64,000 nt of DNA, from NCBI GenBank assembly GCA_014529385.2, contig CM043952.1, positions 61,582,119-61,646,118 on the forward strand, in the 5' to 3' direction. The notes under the pieces were generated by a model. That model was not told the DNA's origin. It did not search any database and saw only the letters and a program-made list of their open reading frames with translations. Each line of letters starts with the position of its first letter. Position 1 is the stretch's first letter. The position numbers and the translations under genes were made by a program. The stretch is from Adiantum capillus-veneris (taxonomy: Eukaryota; Streptophyta; Polypodiopsida; Polypodiales; Pteridaceae). Below, in pieces: positions 10,974-22,970 of the stretch.

Positions 10974-12232
10974 TCTATAGCTTCTCCCATTGAGTGAGAC
11001 TTGTTTACAATAAAATCTTTGTGTTCTTCAAAACCCAATTGATGCCATGAAGATGGAAAGCTTCATGCACCAAAATTACACTTGGTAGGGTCTCAATCCC
11101 AAGACCTCAAACACCTGCAAAGGTGGAGAGAGCTAGTGGGGAGTGAGGAAAGAGAAGAAGAAGAAGAAGAAGTATTCTTACAAGAAATAACTACTCTCCT
11201 CACATTTGTTCACTCATAAAGCATAGCATATCATAGTAATGGAGATGGGGAAGAAAATGAGCATGCTTGTAAGCTTGGCACTTGCTTGAATTTGCATTCC
11301 ATGGTCAAGTGTTGTTGGTATATGCTTCTCCACTTCTCTTTGCCTTAAGAGGGAGTCTTCACCTTGTGAGAATGAATTTCATTGAGGTGCAAGAGAGAGA
11401 GAAACCCATCAACCCCCCTCTTTTTGAGCATTCTTGAAGACTATCGGTCCTTGTTGTGGGTTAGCCAATGGGTGGCTCCTTTCATATCAAGTAAGAGGGT
11501 TAGCATTGTGACAAGTGTCCTTCATTCCCTCTTTGAGAAGAGAGCTTAATGCTTTAAATAAACGAAGGTAAATTCTTATTGGATCTCAAGGTGGGCTATC
11601 CAATGAGATTCAAGCTAGCTCAATGAATGCTCAACCCTCATTGGTCCCCTTGGTAGGATACCCAATAGGCTCAAAGCTTGCTCATGGGGAACTCTATTCT
11701 TATTGGTTGTCTTTGTAGGCTATCAATGAGATTTAAGCTTGTTCAAGGAATGTTTAATTCTCATTGGTTCTTCAAGATGGCTATCCAATGTGAATCAGAC
11801 TTGCTTCGGGGCAACATAGCTAAGTACTTGACATGTGTCCTTTATGTCTTAAGTGAAAAAGTTGAGTTCTAATGTGTGTGAATGTGTCCTCTCTCATCTC
11901 CCTACAAGAAGGGCTCACCCTATGAAAGTGGGTTGGGGTGGGGGGTGGGGCAACTTGGCCACTTGGGGATCCATAGCAACCTTCGAGATCATATTGAATG
12001 GTCTAAAATACATAGAGTTGGCAATAGACTTTCCCATTAATCCTAGGCCCAATGGACTCTAGCACTATCCTTCAGAGACTTAAAGAAGCTTACTCTGAGG
12101 CCATTTAAAGCTTCATTGAGTTCACATTGCTCTTTGGTAGACTCTCTCCTCTTGGTCCCCTATTGAGATACGTCCAATAGCACTTATTGATATTATAAAC
12201 CTCGCTCCCCTTATCTTTCCATTTTAATGACA
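10776..12232 (-). repeat. diverged 5' LTR of the chromovirus-like relic
   Basis: This segment aligns in blocks with the 1.6-kb LTRs at 23397 and 35651. Shared blocks include CTCCCATTRAGWGAGACTTG, GATGGAAAGCTTCATGCA, CCCAAGACCTCAAACACC and the GTTGAGATA-like stretch near the end. It starts TGTGATAG and ends near ATGACA. The copy is much more diverged than the pair at 23-37 kb. It contains a GA microsatellite (10935-10971). Confidence 0.75.
10935..10971 (+). repeat. (GA)n microsatellite
   Basis: About 18 uninterrupted GA units lie inside the LTR relic. Confidence 0.97.
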
Positions 12233-12814
12233 TCAGCTTTATGGAAAAAATTGTGTTTTTTTCTCACGAAGGTTGATCATCAAATTTTTGAACTTTCTGT
12301 ATGATGTTATGTACTAACACACTCTTGTACAAGAAATCAATGCCCTCAAATCACAACTTGCTATGATGTATTTCCATTCTTAGACATTCACCACACTTTG
12401 GCTTCAAAAACGCAATGATGGATTTTTTGATTCATTCTAGATCCAAAATGATAAGAGTACTTGTCAACACTCTTCTACTTACCCTACTCCTATGACAAAG
12501 GAAAATAACCTAAAAAACAACATAAGAAACGATTCAAATCAACAACTTACTATACAAACTCTGAAATTTTATGTTTTTTTTGTGTTTTTTTTAGCATAGT
12601 GCAAATTTAGTTATTCTTACAACCAACAAAATTACACACCAATCTCTACTTCCATTCTCAATACTCTATTTATCTCTCTACTACTTCTATGGCTTAAACT
12701 CACCATTGAATCACAAAGATCAAGGATATCTCAATCTTCACTCCTACTCTACCTTATCCAACTAGTCTAACTCAGCAACTCTATCGATTTTGTATGTCCA
12801 TAGTCTAGGTACTT
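12233..12814. other. AT-rich leader of an Athila-like relic
   Basis: No ORF is visible. The position next to the PBS at 12815-12835, and loose similarity in wording to 43740-44064, suggest the untranslated leader of a minus-strand gypsy element. Confidence 0.35.
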
Positions 12815-12835
12815 GCTCCCCGGTAACTACGCCAA
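12815..12835 (-). promoter_or_regulatory. Athila/Tat-type primer binding site
   Basis: On the minus strand TTGGCGTAGTTACCGGGGAG resembles the TGGCGCCGTTGCCGGGGA site common next to the 5' LTR of plant Athila/Tat-like gypsy elements. A closer match occurs at 44065-44085. Confidence 0.6.
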
Positions 12836-14040
12836 TGTCTGGGGGTTTACAATGTCATCACCTATCACATTTTACGAAAAGACGAATCCAAGACCAAAAT
12901 GTCAATCCTAAGAAGTAGGTGGCTTGACTAAGGCATGGAAGCACACCAAGAGTTGTCAATCTCTTGTATGAACACAATACAGTCCATTAAAATTATCTCT
13001 GTGCGCTCTAACCACGGAAAACCTGGTCTTTCTCTCAACATTCCATTCACGCATCAACACGCAAATCCAATAGCAAAGCAGTTTTGAACGACACCAAACT
13101 TAATAGGCACTATCCTTGCAAGGTCGAAAACTTAATAAGCACTACCCTTGCAAGGTCGAAAACACTTTTAGACCATCAAATACTGAAATTGCACTCTAGA
13201 AAAAAATGCAATTTTCTACACGTTCAAATTTCAGGTCACTAAATCTGGAGTTTAACACGTCTAACAAATACTCCTAAGCATCGAGACTCTAATTCATCAG
13301 TCAAATATATGAAATGACACTCAGAATGAAAGATTTATCACCTCGAAGATCGTGGGAGTTGATGCTCGGATCTTGCGATACACTTACAATATTGATGTCC
13401 ACAGGTGGAGCTCCTTGAGACTAACACAATGGTGCTCTCAAAATTTCAATATGATGATCGTGCTATGCAATGCAAAGGTAAGGGATGACACACGACGTGC
13501 ATAGAAACCTTATCTGCTCACCTTCATTAATCTTAATGATGCCTCCTCAAAACTTTATAAAAATTGCCTTTTATACCCCAACTAAGGGTCTTATATGTAC
13601 AAGGACTGAACTGCTTTGGAAATAGCTTAGGATACAACTTGAAAACTCATAGCCCCGAATTTTTCATAAATAAAAAGTAAACAACAATCTAATGGTTATC
13701 TTGTGAGATGATTACAATCACTTTCTGTTACAAGGGCTCAAAAACCCTCTCGAGCATCTCCTTTTCCATAGCAGGCATTTGTTTTGGAATCTTCCAACAG
13801 AAGCTAATTAAAATGTTTGCTTAAAGTCCCCAACGTCGATTCATAACTGCCAAACTCTATGAGGTAGGTGGTCTCCACATGTTGACGAATAATTGTTATT
13901 TCTCCATTTGATGAGATTGATGTGACATTTGCTTCACACTTTCACATGCATGGAGGGAGCGTAACATTTGTATTTGCCAACTGAAGCCTTTTGAGGTCAA
14001 GTTATTAGAGGGAGAGGGGTAACACATAACAGTCACCCCC
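12836..14040 (-). repeat. putative Athila-like LTR relic
   Basis: It begins TGTCTGGGG immediately beside the primer site. In minus orientation it contains a good TATA box (GGGGTATAAAAGGC, 13566-13581) followed by a plausible transcribed leader. It holds a 32-bp tandem duplication (13098-13129 and 13130-13161). The far end is uncertain, since no partner LTR is in the window. Confidence 0.45.
13098..13161 (+). repeat. 32-bp tandem duplication
   Basis: Two copies of a 32-bp unit containing CTTGCAAGGTCGAAAA lie head to tail. Confidence 0.9.
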
Positions 14041-14620
14041 TAGTGTGTGGGGGTTCTCTCTACTTGGAGATGGCGAATGATGCATAGCATAATGATGAGA
14101 CAGTCAATATCACCTTAATGTCACCCCTTGATGAACCTAAGAGCCCCATCTTGCTTTTTGAATAAACTGTAAACTGCAGAACTTTGCCTCCAAGCGTGGA
14201 AGTGTGGTGTGAGTTGCAAAGGTCCACAAAACGTGTAACTCTGAAAAAAGATACCGGCCTCAACTAGTATAACTGCTATGAATTCTTGAGGATACACAAT
14301 CAGATAGGCTGCGCACATGCAACGATCCCGATGGCTAGCCGATTGAGGGTGAATGAAGGCCATCTACCGGAAGTCATCATGACTCAGGTCAACGCCATTT
14401 GCTGAATTGTCTTGTGCCACAACCAATACCAGCGCTTCGCTCCAAGGAAACGGCTCCTCACTTGGGGTGACTGTTAAGGCTCGTCTACTGACGTCTCAGT
14501 GGTGCCGATGAGAGCCCCGATAGCTAAGTGCATGGGTGTGGTGGGGTTCTGGTGGGCCTCTAGTGGGCTTCGTGCACTTTTGGGTCAGAGACTGCGATCG
14601 ATGACTTGCGTGTGCGTAGG
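14041..14620. other. unassigned intergenic DNA
   Basis: Only short frames with no family resemblance are present. I see no element boundary. Confidence 0.4.
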
Positions 14621-14621
14621 C

Positions 14622-14720
14622 TAAGATGATAGCTTAGTTGGTAAGGTGCTTGGATGGTGCCATGCAAGTGCTAGGTTGCACTCGACTGAGTCGGGGGAAA
14701 GAGCAAAGGAGGTTGCATTA
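14622..14720 (+). mobile_element. possible tRNA-derived SINE head
   Basis: TAGCTTAGTTGG at 14630-14641 matches the RNA polymerase III A box. GGTTGCACTCG at 14674-14684, 33 bp further on, sits where the B box should be and resembles a degenerate GGTTCGANTCC. Spacing and order are as in a tRNA, but the flanks do not form a tRNA cloverleaf that I can draw. A plant SINE relic is therefore more likely than a tRNA gene. Confidence 0.35.
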
Positions 14721-15760
14721 TGTGTGTAGTTTTTTAGAAGATATATAAATCGAGGAAATTTTGCCGAATGCTTCCATAGTACTAACGAAGGACTAGTGGT
14801 GCTACTAGAATCATGGAAGATATTTTAGGATGTCTACAAATAGATTGATTCCAAGCTCCTACACAGCACAATAGCTAAAGCCCCACAAAACTTAGGTTTT
14901 AATGCTTGTGAAGATTCAACCACATCTCTAATTGACATGGGCTCCTGAGAGCGGATCCACGATAAAGGTTAGACATCGCAGATTGCGGGCGCTCTTAGTC
15001 ATTAAATCCCTTGGGTAAACTAGGGCTAAATAGTTCAACCCTAGTTTATCCGAAGAATTTGACGATCGAGAGCACCCTTGATCTACAACACTTTAGGCCC
15101 TTGTGACACTGGGCCGCCTTCCCATCTCGGATTTGCAGGGTGGGCACCCAGTTCGTGTCAAACAGGCCATGAAGCAAAAGTTGGCCATCAAAAGCAGCCA
15201 ACCCCTGTAGCCCAGATGGTGGTCTCCCCGCTTCTTGCGCTGACGGTCAGAGCTCAACTCCTACCTCTGGCACTCTTGCCATTGCTTTTTGAGAGTTGGC
15301 TGCCACTCTCGAAAGTTGGCCGCCACTCTCGAAAGTTGGCCGACCTTGTGAGGCCGGCCATCTGACAAAACGTTTAGCCCCAAGTTACCTTTTCGCAGAC
15401 GAATGAGGCGACGCCACATCAGCTTGGCCAAGCTTTGGGTGTCCCAATGTGAGAGGGGCCTTATATCGACCTTGGATTGCCAACCTCGTGCAAGATAGTG
15501 ACTAGGTCTCTTAATGAGCTTAGTATCAAACAAAACCATGAGATGAGCACGTGGATGGCATACATAGGAGACACATACATTAGGCTACATAACATGACTT
15601 TTGAGAAATGGAAGAGTCCTAAATCAATGAGAAGGCGTGTCTAGTGCTCTCCACAAGGGTCACCCCCTCCCTTCATTTACATGGGCGTATAGAATATAGC
15701 TATGTGCCTTTCTCTCACATTTCTTGCTTCTGCTAGGTAGCTCTTTAACATTCGAGCTTT
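14721..15760. other. upstream flank of pyruvate kinase gene, no gene seen
   Basis: No gene is recognised. There is a short inverted repeat (stem GGTAAACTAGGG / CCCTAGTTTATCC, about 15014-15052). A 20-bp tandem repeat of AGTTGGCCGCCACTCTCGAA occupies 15294-15346 (two full units and a partial one). A TATA-like GTATAGAATATAGC lies at about 15687-15700 and could serve the gene downstream. Confidence 0.4.
15294..15346 (+). repeat. 20-bp tandem repeat, 2.6 copies
   Basis: Units start at 15294, 15314 and 15334, and adjacent units differ by one base. Confidence 0.9.
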
Positions 15761-16198
15761 AAAGCATTAATCCATAGCCGTCCCAGACTCCCGGTTCTTG
15801 GGTCTCTCTCTCTCTCTCTCTCTCTGTCGCGGAAACGTGGAGAACAAGGATTATAGTAAGGCAACACACGGGCTCCTCACTCCACCCCCGAAGGCTTAAA
15901 ACCCTACTAATAAAGTACACACTCGCCTTGCACTTTTTCTTCTTTCTCGGCCCGCATTTTGACCTAGCGTTTGTGTGACTGTGTGTCTCCATAGCCGCCT
16001 TCCTGAGAAGCACGCCTTCCATAGCCCAACCTTCCGACATAACAACTTATTTTTTGTACATCGGTCTGAATTTTTTTCCCGTCGGACTGGTTTTTTTCCC
16101 ATTCTTCTTCATCGACTGTTGTCAAGTTGTCAGCAGCTCTTTAATTGCTTGCATTTCTTAATTCTCCTAGGAATCCACTGTCTTCTTCTTCTTGTTCT

Positions 16199-16201
<3 letters not shown>

Positions 16202-16262
<61 letters not shown>
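16202..16262 (+). repeat. (TC)n tract in the 5' UTR, abutting the start codon
   Basis: About 30 TC units run right up to the chosen ATG at 16263. CT-rich 5' leaders are common in plant housekeeping genes, but this one is unusually long and directly adjacent to the start. It is probably transcribed as the end of the 5' UTR. Confidence 0.85.
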
Positions 16263-16264
<2 letters not shown>

Positions 16265-19255
16265 GGCACCTTTGGATATGGAAGCACTGGTCAGCAGAGC
16301 TACAGAAGTTGCGGGAGGGTATCCGAAAACCAAGATTGTATGCACTCTCGGCCCCAAATCAAGAGACGTGCCCATCATTGAGCGTCTGCTGAGGGCTGGC
16401 ATGAGCGTTGCGAGGTTCAACTTCTCGCATGGATCGCACGAGTATCATCAGGAAACATTGGATAACCTTAGAATTGCCCAACACAATACACAGATCATGT
16501 GTGCTGTTATGCTGGATACAAAGGTTAGCTACGCTTTTTTCCCGATGTGCCTCATGTTGCAATGCTGTTTGCCCTGTTCAGGAATCAATAGTAGGTTCAA
16601 CTTGGTCATATTGATGATTTGCAGCTGTTTAATCGAGAGGTTATGGATACATAGATGCGCGTTGAGCTACACGGTATTCAAGCTGTCTACTTTTATCGAG
16701 TATGTTAGTAAAGGCTGGGTTTTGCTGCGCCATTATTTTTAACGTCAGTTTGGCCCATCTTTCCATTGCCTTGCAGGTGTACATTGCTAGGGCATTCCAT
16801 TGGCTATTCAAAACCAAAAATTGAAGCAAAGTGTTGGATTGCCTGATGCTTGACATGAAATTTTATTTGTTGAGAGGGTTGTAAAAAGCTCCACACTTTT
16901 CTCATGAGGGGTTCGTAGTGGCGTGTTAAGCACAAAAGTAGAAGGTCATGTACACATGTGCACTTGCAGGAAATTACAGGGCTGTGGGATGCAATGTCTG
17001 TGTTTTCTTTTCTGGTTTGTGTGGCTTTGTACTCTTTATGAAACAGCTTAACCATGTTTTGCTGCTCATTGTATCTGCTCTTCTCGAATTAAGCATTCAT
17101 ATAAATATGGTCTTCAATGGGATGGTTATTGTTAGAGAGTGCTCCTCTTCTTCAGTACTATTATTGTTAAGAGATTGTGACCTCGCATGTGCCATGAGTG
17201 CTGCTATAAAAAGAGGCCTTCCCCTCCACAGGGAGTAGAGTGGCAGATGGAATTGTGACGACTTTTAGTCATTTTCACTTCCTAGTGTGTTTTACCCCGC
17301 TGCATCATCAGCTCTGTTTCTTGGACTGTAAGGCTGTTATTGTGAACAGGTGTGATTACTTCTATAGCTGTGTGACGTTTATACGCAGGAGTGGTTGGAC
17401 ACTCCTCCTTTGCATCTTCGTGCAGCTTGGTTATACATGTGGGTTGAATATGCCTTGTATATATATTTTGTGTACCACACAATTTCACCATTGTGCTGTT
17501 CTAAGAGGACTTTTTGGGCACTATTCCTTTGCTTCTGTGGGTTGAATGATCCTTGTACATATAATTTGTGTCCAAGCATTTATAAACAAAGTTGTCCACC
17601 ATTCTGCTGTTTCAAGAGAAATTTTTCTCCCCTGAAGTCTCACAAGTCGACATGGGCATTCATGGTTTTCCTTGGTTATGTTTCAGGGGCCAGAGATACG
17701 AACAGGGTTCTTGGAGGATGGTAAGCCTGTTCAACTCGTTGAAGGTCAAGAGTTGACCATATCTACAGATTACAGTTTGAAAGGGAATTCAAAAATGATT
17801 TCAATGAGCTACAAAAAGCTAGCGCAGGATATGGAGCCTGGAAGCACCATCCTCTGTTCAGATGGTACCATCACTTTCACAGTCTTGTCGACTGACACAG
17901 AGGCTGGGACTGTTATAGTCAAATGTGAGAATACGGCTGTGCTTGGTGAAAGGAAAAATGTGAATTTACCAGGTGTTGTTGTGGATCTCCCCACGCTAAC
18001 TGAAAAGGATGTGGACGACATCATAATCTGGGGTGTACCAAATAAGATAGACATTATTGCACTCTCCTTTGTCCGAAAAGGTTCGGACCTTGTCAATGTT
18101 CGGAATTTACTTGGAAAGAATGCAAAGAGCATCTATCTTATGTCTAAGGTGGGTTACTTTTTAAGTTCTTAATTAGGTAGTTTGACAGAATGAAGTATTG
18201 GTGAAGCATTGTTTATACAGGAATTGATACTCATGAGAATGATGTGTATGCTTTATTGCAGTTTCCTTTCACTTGAGCATAGGCCCTTTCACTGTTGCTC
18301 ACAATGGTTTTGCTATCCTTAGTTTGGGAATTAAAATTGTGTTTCCTATTGTTACAGTGTTGTGTACATAGGATTTCAAGTCTGCTTGGAGGGTGGTCTT
18401 TTGGTAACTTTGGGCTAATGGTTTCCTATTTTATTCATGCAGATAGAGAATCAGGAAGGGTTAGTTAACTTTGATGAGATCCTACGGGAGTCGAATGCAA
18501 TCATGGTTGCCCGAGGTGATTTAGGCATGGAGATACCTGTGGAGAAAATATTTTTGGCACAAAAAATGATGATATACAAATGTAACGCAGCAGGAAAGCC
18601 TGTTGTGACAGCCACCCAAATGCTGGAGTCGATGATCAAATACCCACGCCCAACAAGAGCAGAAGCCACAGATGTGGCCAATGCCGTGCTTGACGGAACC
18701 GATGCTGTGATGCTTAGTGGTGAAAGTGCAGCTGGAGCTTATCCTGAGTTGGCAGTGAAGACTATGGCTTCCATTTGCTTGGAAGCGGAATGGTCGTTAG
18801 ATTACAATGCAATTTTCAAAGAGGTCATGAAATCAGTGCCTTTACCTATGAGCCCTCTCGAAAGCCTGGCTTCTTCGGCGGTGAGGACTGCCAATAAGGT
18901 AAAAGCAGCTCTTATTGTAGTGCTCACAAGAGGGGGGACAACAGCCAAGCTAGTTGCAAAGTATAGGCCCTCGGTACCCATTCTTATGGTCGCGGTCCCT
19001 GAGTTGACAACAGATAATCTGTCATGGTCTTGCAGCGAGGAGTCTCCTGCCAAGCATAGCCTTGTCTACAGGGGTATGCTGCCTATTCTTGCGGAGGGCT
19101 CAGCTAGAGCGACGGATAGCGAGTTCACTGATGCCATTCTTGAGTCCGCACTAAGAGCAGCAACTGCTAAAAAGCTGTGCAAAGTTGGTGATGCTGTTGT
19201 AGCCATTCATCGGATAGGAATTGCATCTGTTATCAAGATCATGGAGGTGAAGTGA
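16263..19255 (+). CDS. pyruvate kinase, cytosolic type (three exons)
   Basis: Catalyses the last step of glycolysis: phosphoenolpyruvate + ADP to pyruvate + ATP, with Mg2+ and K+. Exons are 16263-16523, 17687-18148 and 18443-19255, both introns GT-AG and phase 0, giving 511 residues, the usual size for plant cytosolic isoforms. Visible landmarks are NFSHG (residues 53-57, K+/ATP site), DTKGPEIRTG across the first splice junction, the PK signature YLMSKIENQEG across the second junction with catalytic Lys241 as the last codon of exon 2, metal ligands Glu243 and Asp267 (VARGDLGMEIP), and TATQML with Thr299. The end MEVK is typical. I chose ATG 16263 because known plant cytosolic enzymes start close to KTKIVCTLGP. 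An in-frame ATG at 15975 exists, but its extension would be mostly Leu-Ser repeats from the TC tract. No stop or frameshift interrupts the coding exons, so the gene is probably functional. Confidence 0.96.
16524..17686 (+). other. pyruvate kinase intron 1
   Basis: This 1163-bp intron starts GTTAGC and ends TTTCAG, and the splice joins K87 to G88 in DTKGPEIRT. No element or nested gene is recognisable inside. The intron is T-rich on the coding strand, as plant introns are. Confidence 0.93.
18149..18442 (+). other. pyruvate kinase intron 2
   Basis: This 294-bp intron starts GTGGGT and ends ATGCAG. It interrupts the active-site signature directly after the catalytic lysine codon. Confidence 0.94.
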
Positions 19256-19422
19256 TTACTGAGGTTTTTGCACGTCACATACATTGGAGGTGTAGGATGC
19301 ACATTTTTGTCCACTGTGGGTAGTCTTCAGGAAGGTTTGTCTGTGGTATTGTCACAGTTTTGCAGAGTTAAAAACTTAATGTAACAGACAAAGCTACTAT
19401 GGAAAAAGAGCGGAAGTTGTTG

Positions 19423-19428
19423 AATAAA
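19423..19428 (+). terminator. candidate polyadenylation signal of pyruvate kinase
   Basis: AATAAA lies 168 bp past the stop codon in a T/G-rich 3' flank. That is a plausible plant 3' UTR length. Confidence 0.5.
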
Positions 19429-19537
19429 TTTTGGAGTCTTAGGCACTGGCATGAGCGGAAGTAACAAAACTACAATTTCGGGATTTTGAACTGAGAAATT
19501 GTAAGTTTGTTACTTCCGGTGATCCAGTGTGCCATAT

Positions 19538-19755
19538 TGTTTGAGTGGTTTGTCTGTAATTTACTTCTATTGATGCTGCTGTGGTTCGGTGTGGGTATCC
19601 GAATCTCACACCTTGCAGCTGACATAGCATGCTCAGTACCTCGATTCAGTTTGTTTGAGTGGTTTGTCTGTAATTTACTTCCATTGATGCTGCCGTGGGT
19701 ATCCAAATCTCGCACCTTGCAGCTGACATAGCATGCTCAGTACCTCGATTCCTAC
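19538..19755 (+). repeat. 113-bp tandem duplication downstream of pyruvate kinase
   Basis: The first copy is 19538-19650, and the second starts at 19651 with a short internal deletion. Shared blocks include GAGTGGTTTGTCTGTAATTT and CTGACATAGCATGCTCAGTA. It lies just past the likely poly(A) site and has no coding content. Confidence 0.88.
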
Positions 19756-21289
19756 CTCTAAGATCGCCTCGATGATGGTTCGATCTACCTGGTTGATGAG
19801 GCGAAAGCATTTGATGTGAATCGATTGGGTACGGCCTGATGCTGTGCTCGTCTTCCTCTGGTCTTTGAGAGAAGATGTGCACGATTTTAGTAAGTTCAGT
19901 TCAAAATTCAATATTTGTTTATTACATTCCGGTGCAGTTTTTTGTTTCCTTGTTCTTCTGCATGGACAGGGATTATGCTTAAATTGGTAGGTGAGAGTTA
20001 TATGTATTGTGCAAGGGCTCCAAGTTCCTTCATGCGTTACGCTCTACAGCGATTATCCATCTGCTTTCCGCAGGGTAAGCTCTGCTGGCAAGATGTCGTG
20101 CCCTTAGTCACCAAAGAGTAATTTCAATCTCTTTTTCTTGTACCAAATAGTCAATTCAATTTCTTTTTCTTTTTCTTCTCAATAATTGCTTGAACAGACG
20201 TAGGAATTGTCTTCGATTTCTTTGTAGTATGAAGTTGTTGGCACTTTGCAGTCCATGAAGCAAAATGCAAGGAAGCCTCTTTGATCTTGAACCAGGAGTA
20301 GAGGGGGATATGGGGATGTGAATGTGATAACCATGCTTATGAGGCAGGGATTTCTAGTAGAGCTGCTAATGAGCACGACATCTCATGTAGCTGGTGTTTG
20401 TATCCAATGCCTGTTGGGGTTGGGTAGAGGGTCCCTTCAAATAGGGAAAGTGGCCAATGCTACTAAAGAGGGGCTGTGAAAGTAGAAGGTTGAATGCCTT
20501 GGCATGCAGTTTGTGCATGTTGGTCGCTTGTGTAAAGCTGTTTGTGAACTAACTTGGTATCAACCTTTATCTTGTGTAGGAGAACTTCAGAAGGAGTCAC
20601 TATGTAACTTAGATGTTCCGTATTTCTCAAGTTGTTTGTGGAAGTTTTGGACCTTAAATTGAATAAAGCAAAATCCAATTGCCCACATGTTAAGAGTCCT
20701 GAGATTAGCGCTAAGTGTGGGCAACATGATTCTCACTATGTGTGTATTTAGTGTATCAATGCCTTGTGTGACCTTACAAAAACACATGAAACAGTATACG
20801 AGCAAGGATCTATGCATGCATACCTTGGGAGACGTGTGGGTGTATATGGGTGCCCATCCATAAGCTTAGGGAAGCACAATCATGAAGTGCATCAAGCTTA
20901 CTAGCTCCATCCTATATCAGGGTGTAAGGTCTGGTACATGGGTGGGTGTGGTGTAAGGGTTGCACGTATGATTGTGGTTGGGTTTGCCAACATCATAGCA
21001 AATTTCTCTTGTGCTACTTGGTGGTGGTGAGTCTGGATTTCTTGGATCTACATGCAATGGAGTCTCAAAGCTTTGTATCCTAGAGTTCGAGGGCATTTCT
21101 TGGTTGTGATTGTCTCAACCCATTGTAGGTGACTCCTCTTTGTGTGTGATGGGTGGCAATAGGGTTGTGGTCCTCTACAAGAAAATGTATAAGTTGTGAG
21201 TGTCTACCATCCTTTGGTGCCGCTACAGGTGTTGTCAACATTGTCTAATGGCCAAATTGACAGTTGATCTCTAGACTCCGTGTTTTGTT
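19756..21289. other. unassigned intergenic DNA
   Basis: Only short unconvincing frames are present. I recognise no gene, RNA or element end. Confidence 0.4.
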
Positions 21290-22970
21290 GTAGGGCGGGC
21301 TATCCTATGAAATGAGCCTCATATCTCTCTCCAACACTCTCATTTGCTTTACATATGCAACAAAGTGCTCCTCGTCCTCAATCACCCTCTCTATGCAAAG
21401 TTGGTAGAACCTCTCTTCATGTCCATCTCTAGCCAATGTGATGATGCTCATAGTTAACTGATTGCCACTTGTGAGCTATGTGGCATGTATGTGTTCATGT
21501 AGCGTGATCTTTGGACGGCTGTGTAAATGAGGTGCTCAATTTGTTCTCCTGTGTAGTCATCAGATTTTTTGCGGTACAGTTGGCTCATGGCTCATATCTA
21601 GAGTGAAGAAAGTGGAGATGGTATGTCATGGCTTGAGTGGCCCTAGGTTGAAGGTTGTCAAGGAATTGGGTCCTCAATGGTTGTGGTCAGATGAGGCTCT
21701 CTTAAGAGTCTGTCACTATCAATGCTCGTGAACCGGTGGTGAAGCTCGAGCTCCTCTTATCTCCTCAAAAGCTTGGCACTTGGACTGTGTGAGAGTCTTC
21801 ATCTGTTGTCTAGCCTCCTACTTTCTAATCTTTACAAGAGCTCTTTGTGCTCGGAGGCTGTAGTAAAGCCCTTTGCACTCATCATCATACCAACCGTTTT
21901 GTGGCATAGTCCCTTTGGGGAGGGGAGGGGGGAGTTGGGAGCTTAATCTGAGTGAAAGGTGCCCATAGGTAGTGGGGGATGTGTCTATGAAATCTTCCAT
22001 GAGGAGAACTTCCCTGGTGTAGAGTACACCACTGTCCCCTCCATCAAGCATGTGTACGATGACTCCCCCCATTACCCTTCCCTTGGTCAATGGTAGCAAA
22101 TTTGGAGCATGTGGGTACTCTAAATAATAAAGGGTGTTGTATATGATCTGCTATTGTGTAATTTATAAGAGGATCCAAATGAAATGGGCCTTTGGATCTT
22201 GTGCTACAACATGTATCCTACTCTTATCACTCCTATTTGAAAAAAATGGAGACTCGTCCAGGCCCTCTAGAAGTGTTTTGTTGTGTACACTTCCAATGAG
22301 CAACTCCCATTGGAACCCATGGTTCCTCGATAGGCCCCTCTCTGGCCTCTCGTGTGTCTCTATGAGTAGGACAATGTCTCAACTATTGATCACCTCCTCT
22401 AGTCACTTTGGGTGTGTCCATAGATCACCATTGCACTTCCAAACATCAAGGTGAATCTCCTCATGATGTGTTGTCCCATAGGCCATGAGTCCCTATGCAA
22501 TGACCTTGCCATCAATGACCGGCCATGCGATATGATGCTTTCTTCCTTTCTTCATGTGCTATGAGCATCCTAGGCATGTATGCATGTCTATGTTCTACTT
22601 GTATTGATGTGAGGTTGTCATCTAGGTAAATGGGTAGCCTATGAGTTCTTGTAGAATTACCCTTTTTCTATAGAAAGAGGTCCTTGCCTCTTTGGAGGAG
22701 AATTGGAGGATGAGGGCCCTCTCTCGTCAGGTCTTTTCAAGATCTCCAAATCTTGTTTAAGGGGGGTGACTCTTCTCCTTTGTACCCACCAGATGTGTCG
22801 AGTCTTCTGCCAATGACTCTTATGTTGAGCCGAAGGGCATGCCGTACCTTCTCCTTCTCAAGGGTAGTGTGTACAAGTAGTGATTTCTTTTTCTTATGCT
22901 CCACTTTAGCCTCTTGCTCCGCCTCCTCCTTGACCTCTTCTTGATGTTCCGCTTCACTGCCTCCACCCAT
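21290..22970 (-). pseudogene. LINE (non-LTR retrotransposon) relic: ORF1 end, endonuclease, ORF2 C-terminus
   Basis: On the minus strand, 22970-22740 encodes a charged coiled-coil-like segment ending HALRLNIRVIG, the pattern seen in plant LINE ORF1 proteins. About 22650-22560 reads IYLDDNLTSIQ, the ORF1 C-terminal domain. About 22420-22330 reads DIVLLIETHERP, an endonuclease motif of ORF2. 22099-21818 includes NGWYDDECKGLYYSLRAQRA, the linker after the endonuclease. 21435-21310 reads YQLCIERVIEDEEHFVAY, resembling the Cys/His tail of ORF2. Reverse transcriptase sequence between these blocks is missing. Many stops are present, so this is a dead, internally deleted copy. The family is recognised from motif order only. 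Confidence 0.65.

Noticed and set aside
14622..14720. A genuine tRNA gene
   Set aside because: The B box deviates from consensus and I cannot form acceptor and anticodon stems.
16130..16420. Open frames through the TC tract at the pyruvate kinase start, on both strands
   Set aside because: They translate the microsatellite (Leu-Ser or Arg-Glu repeats) and are by-products of low complexity.
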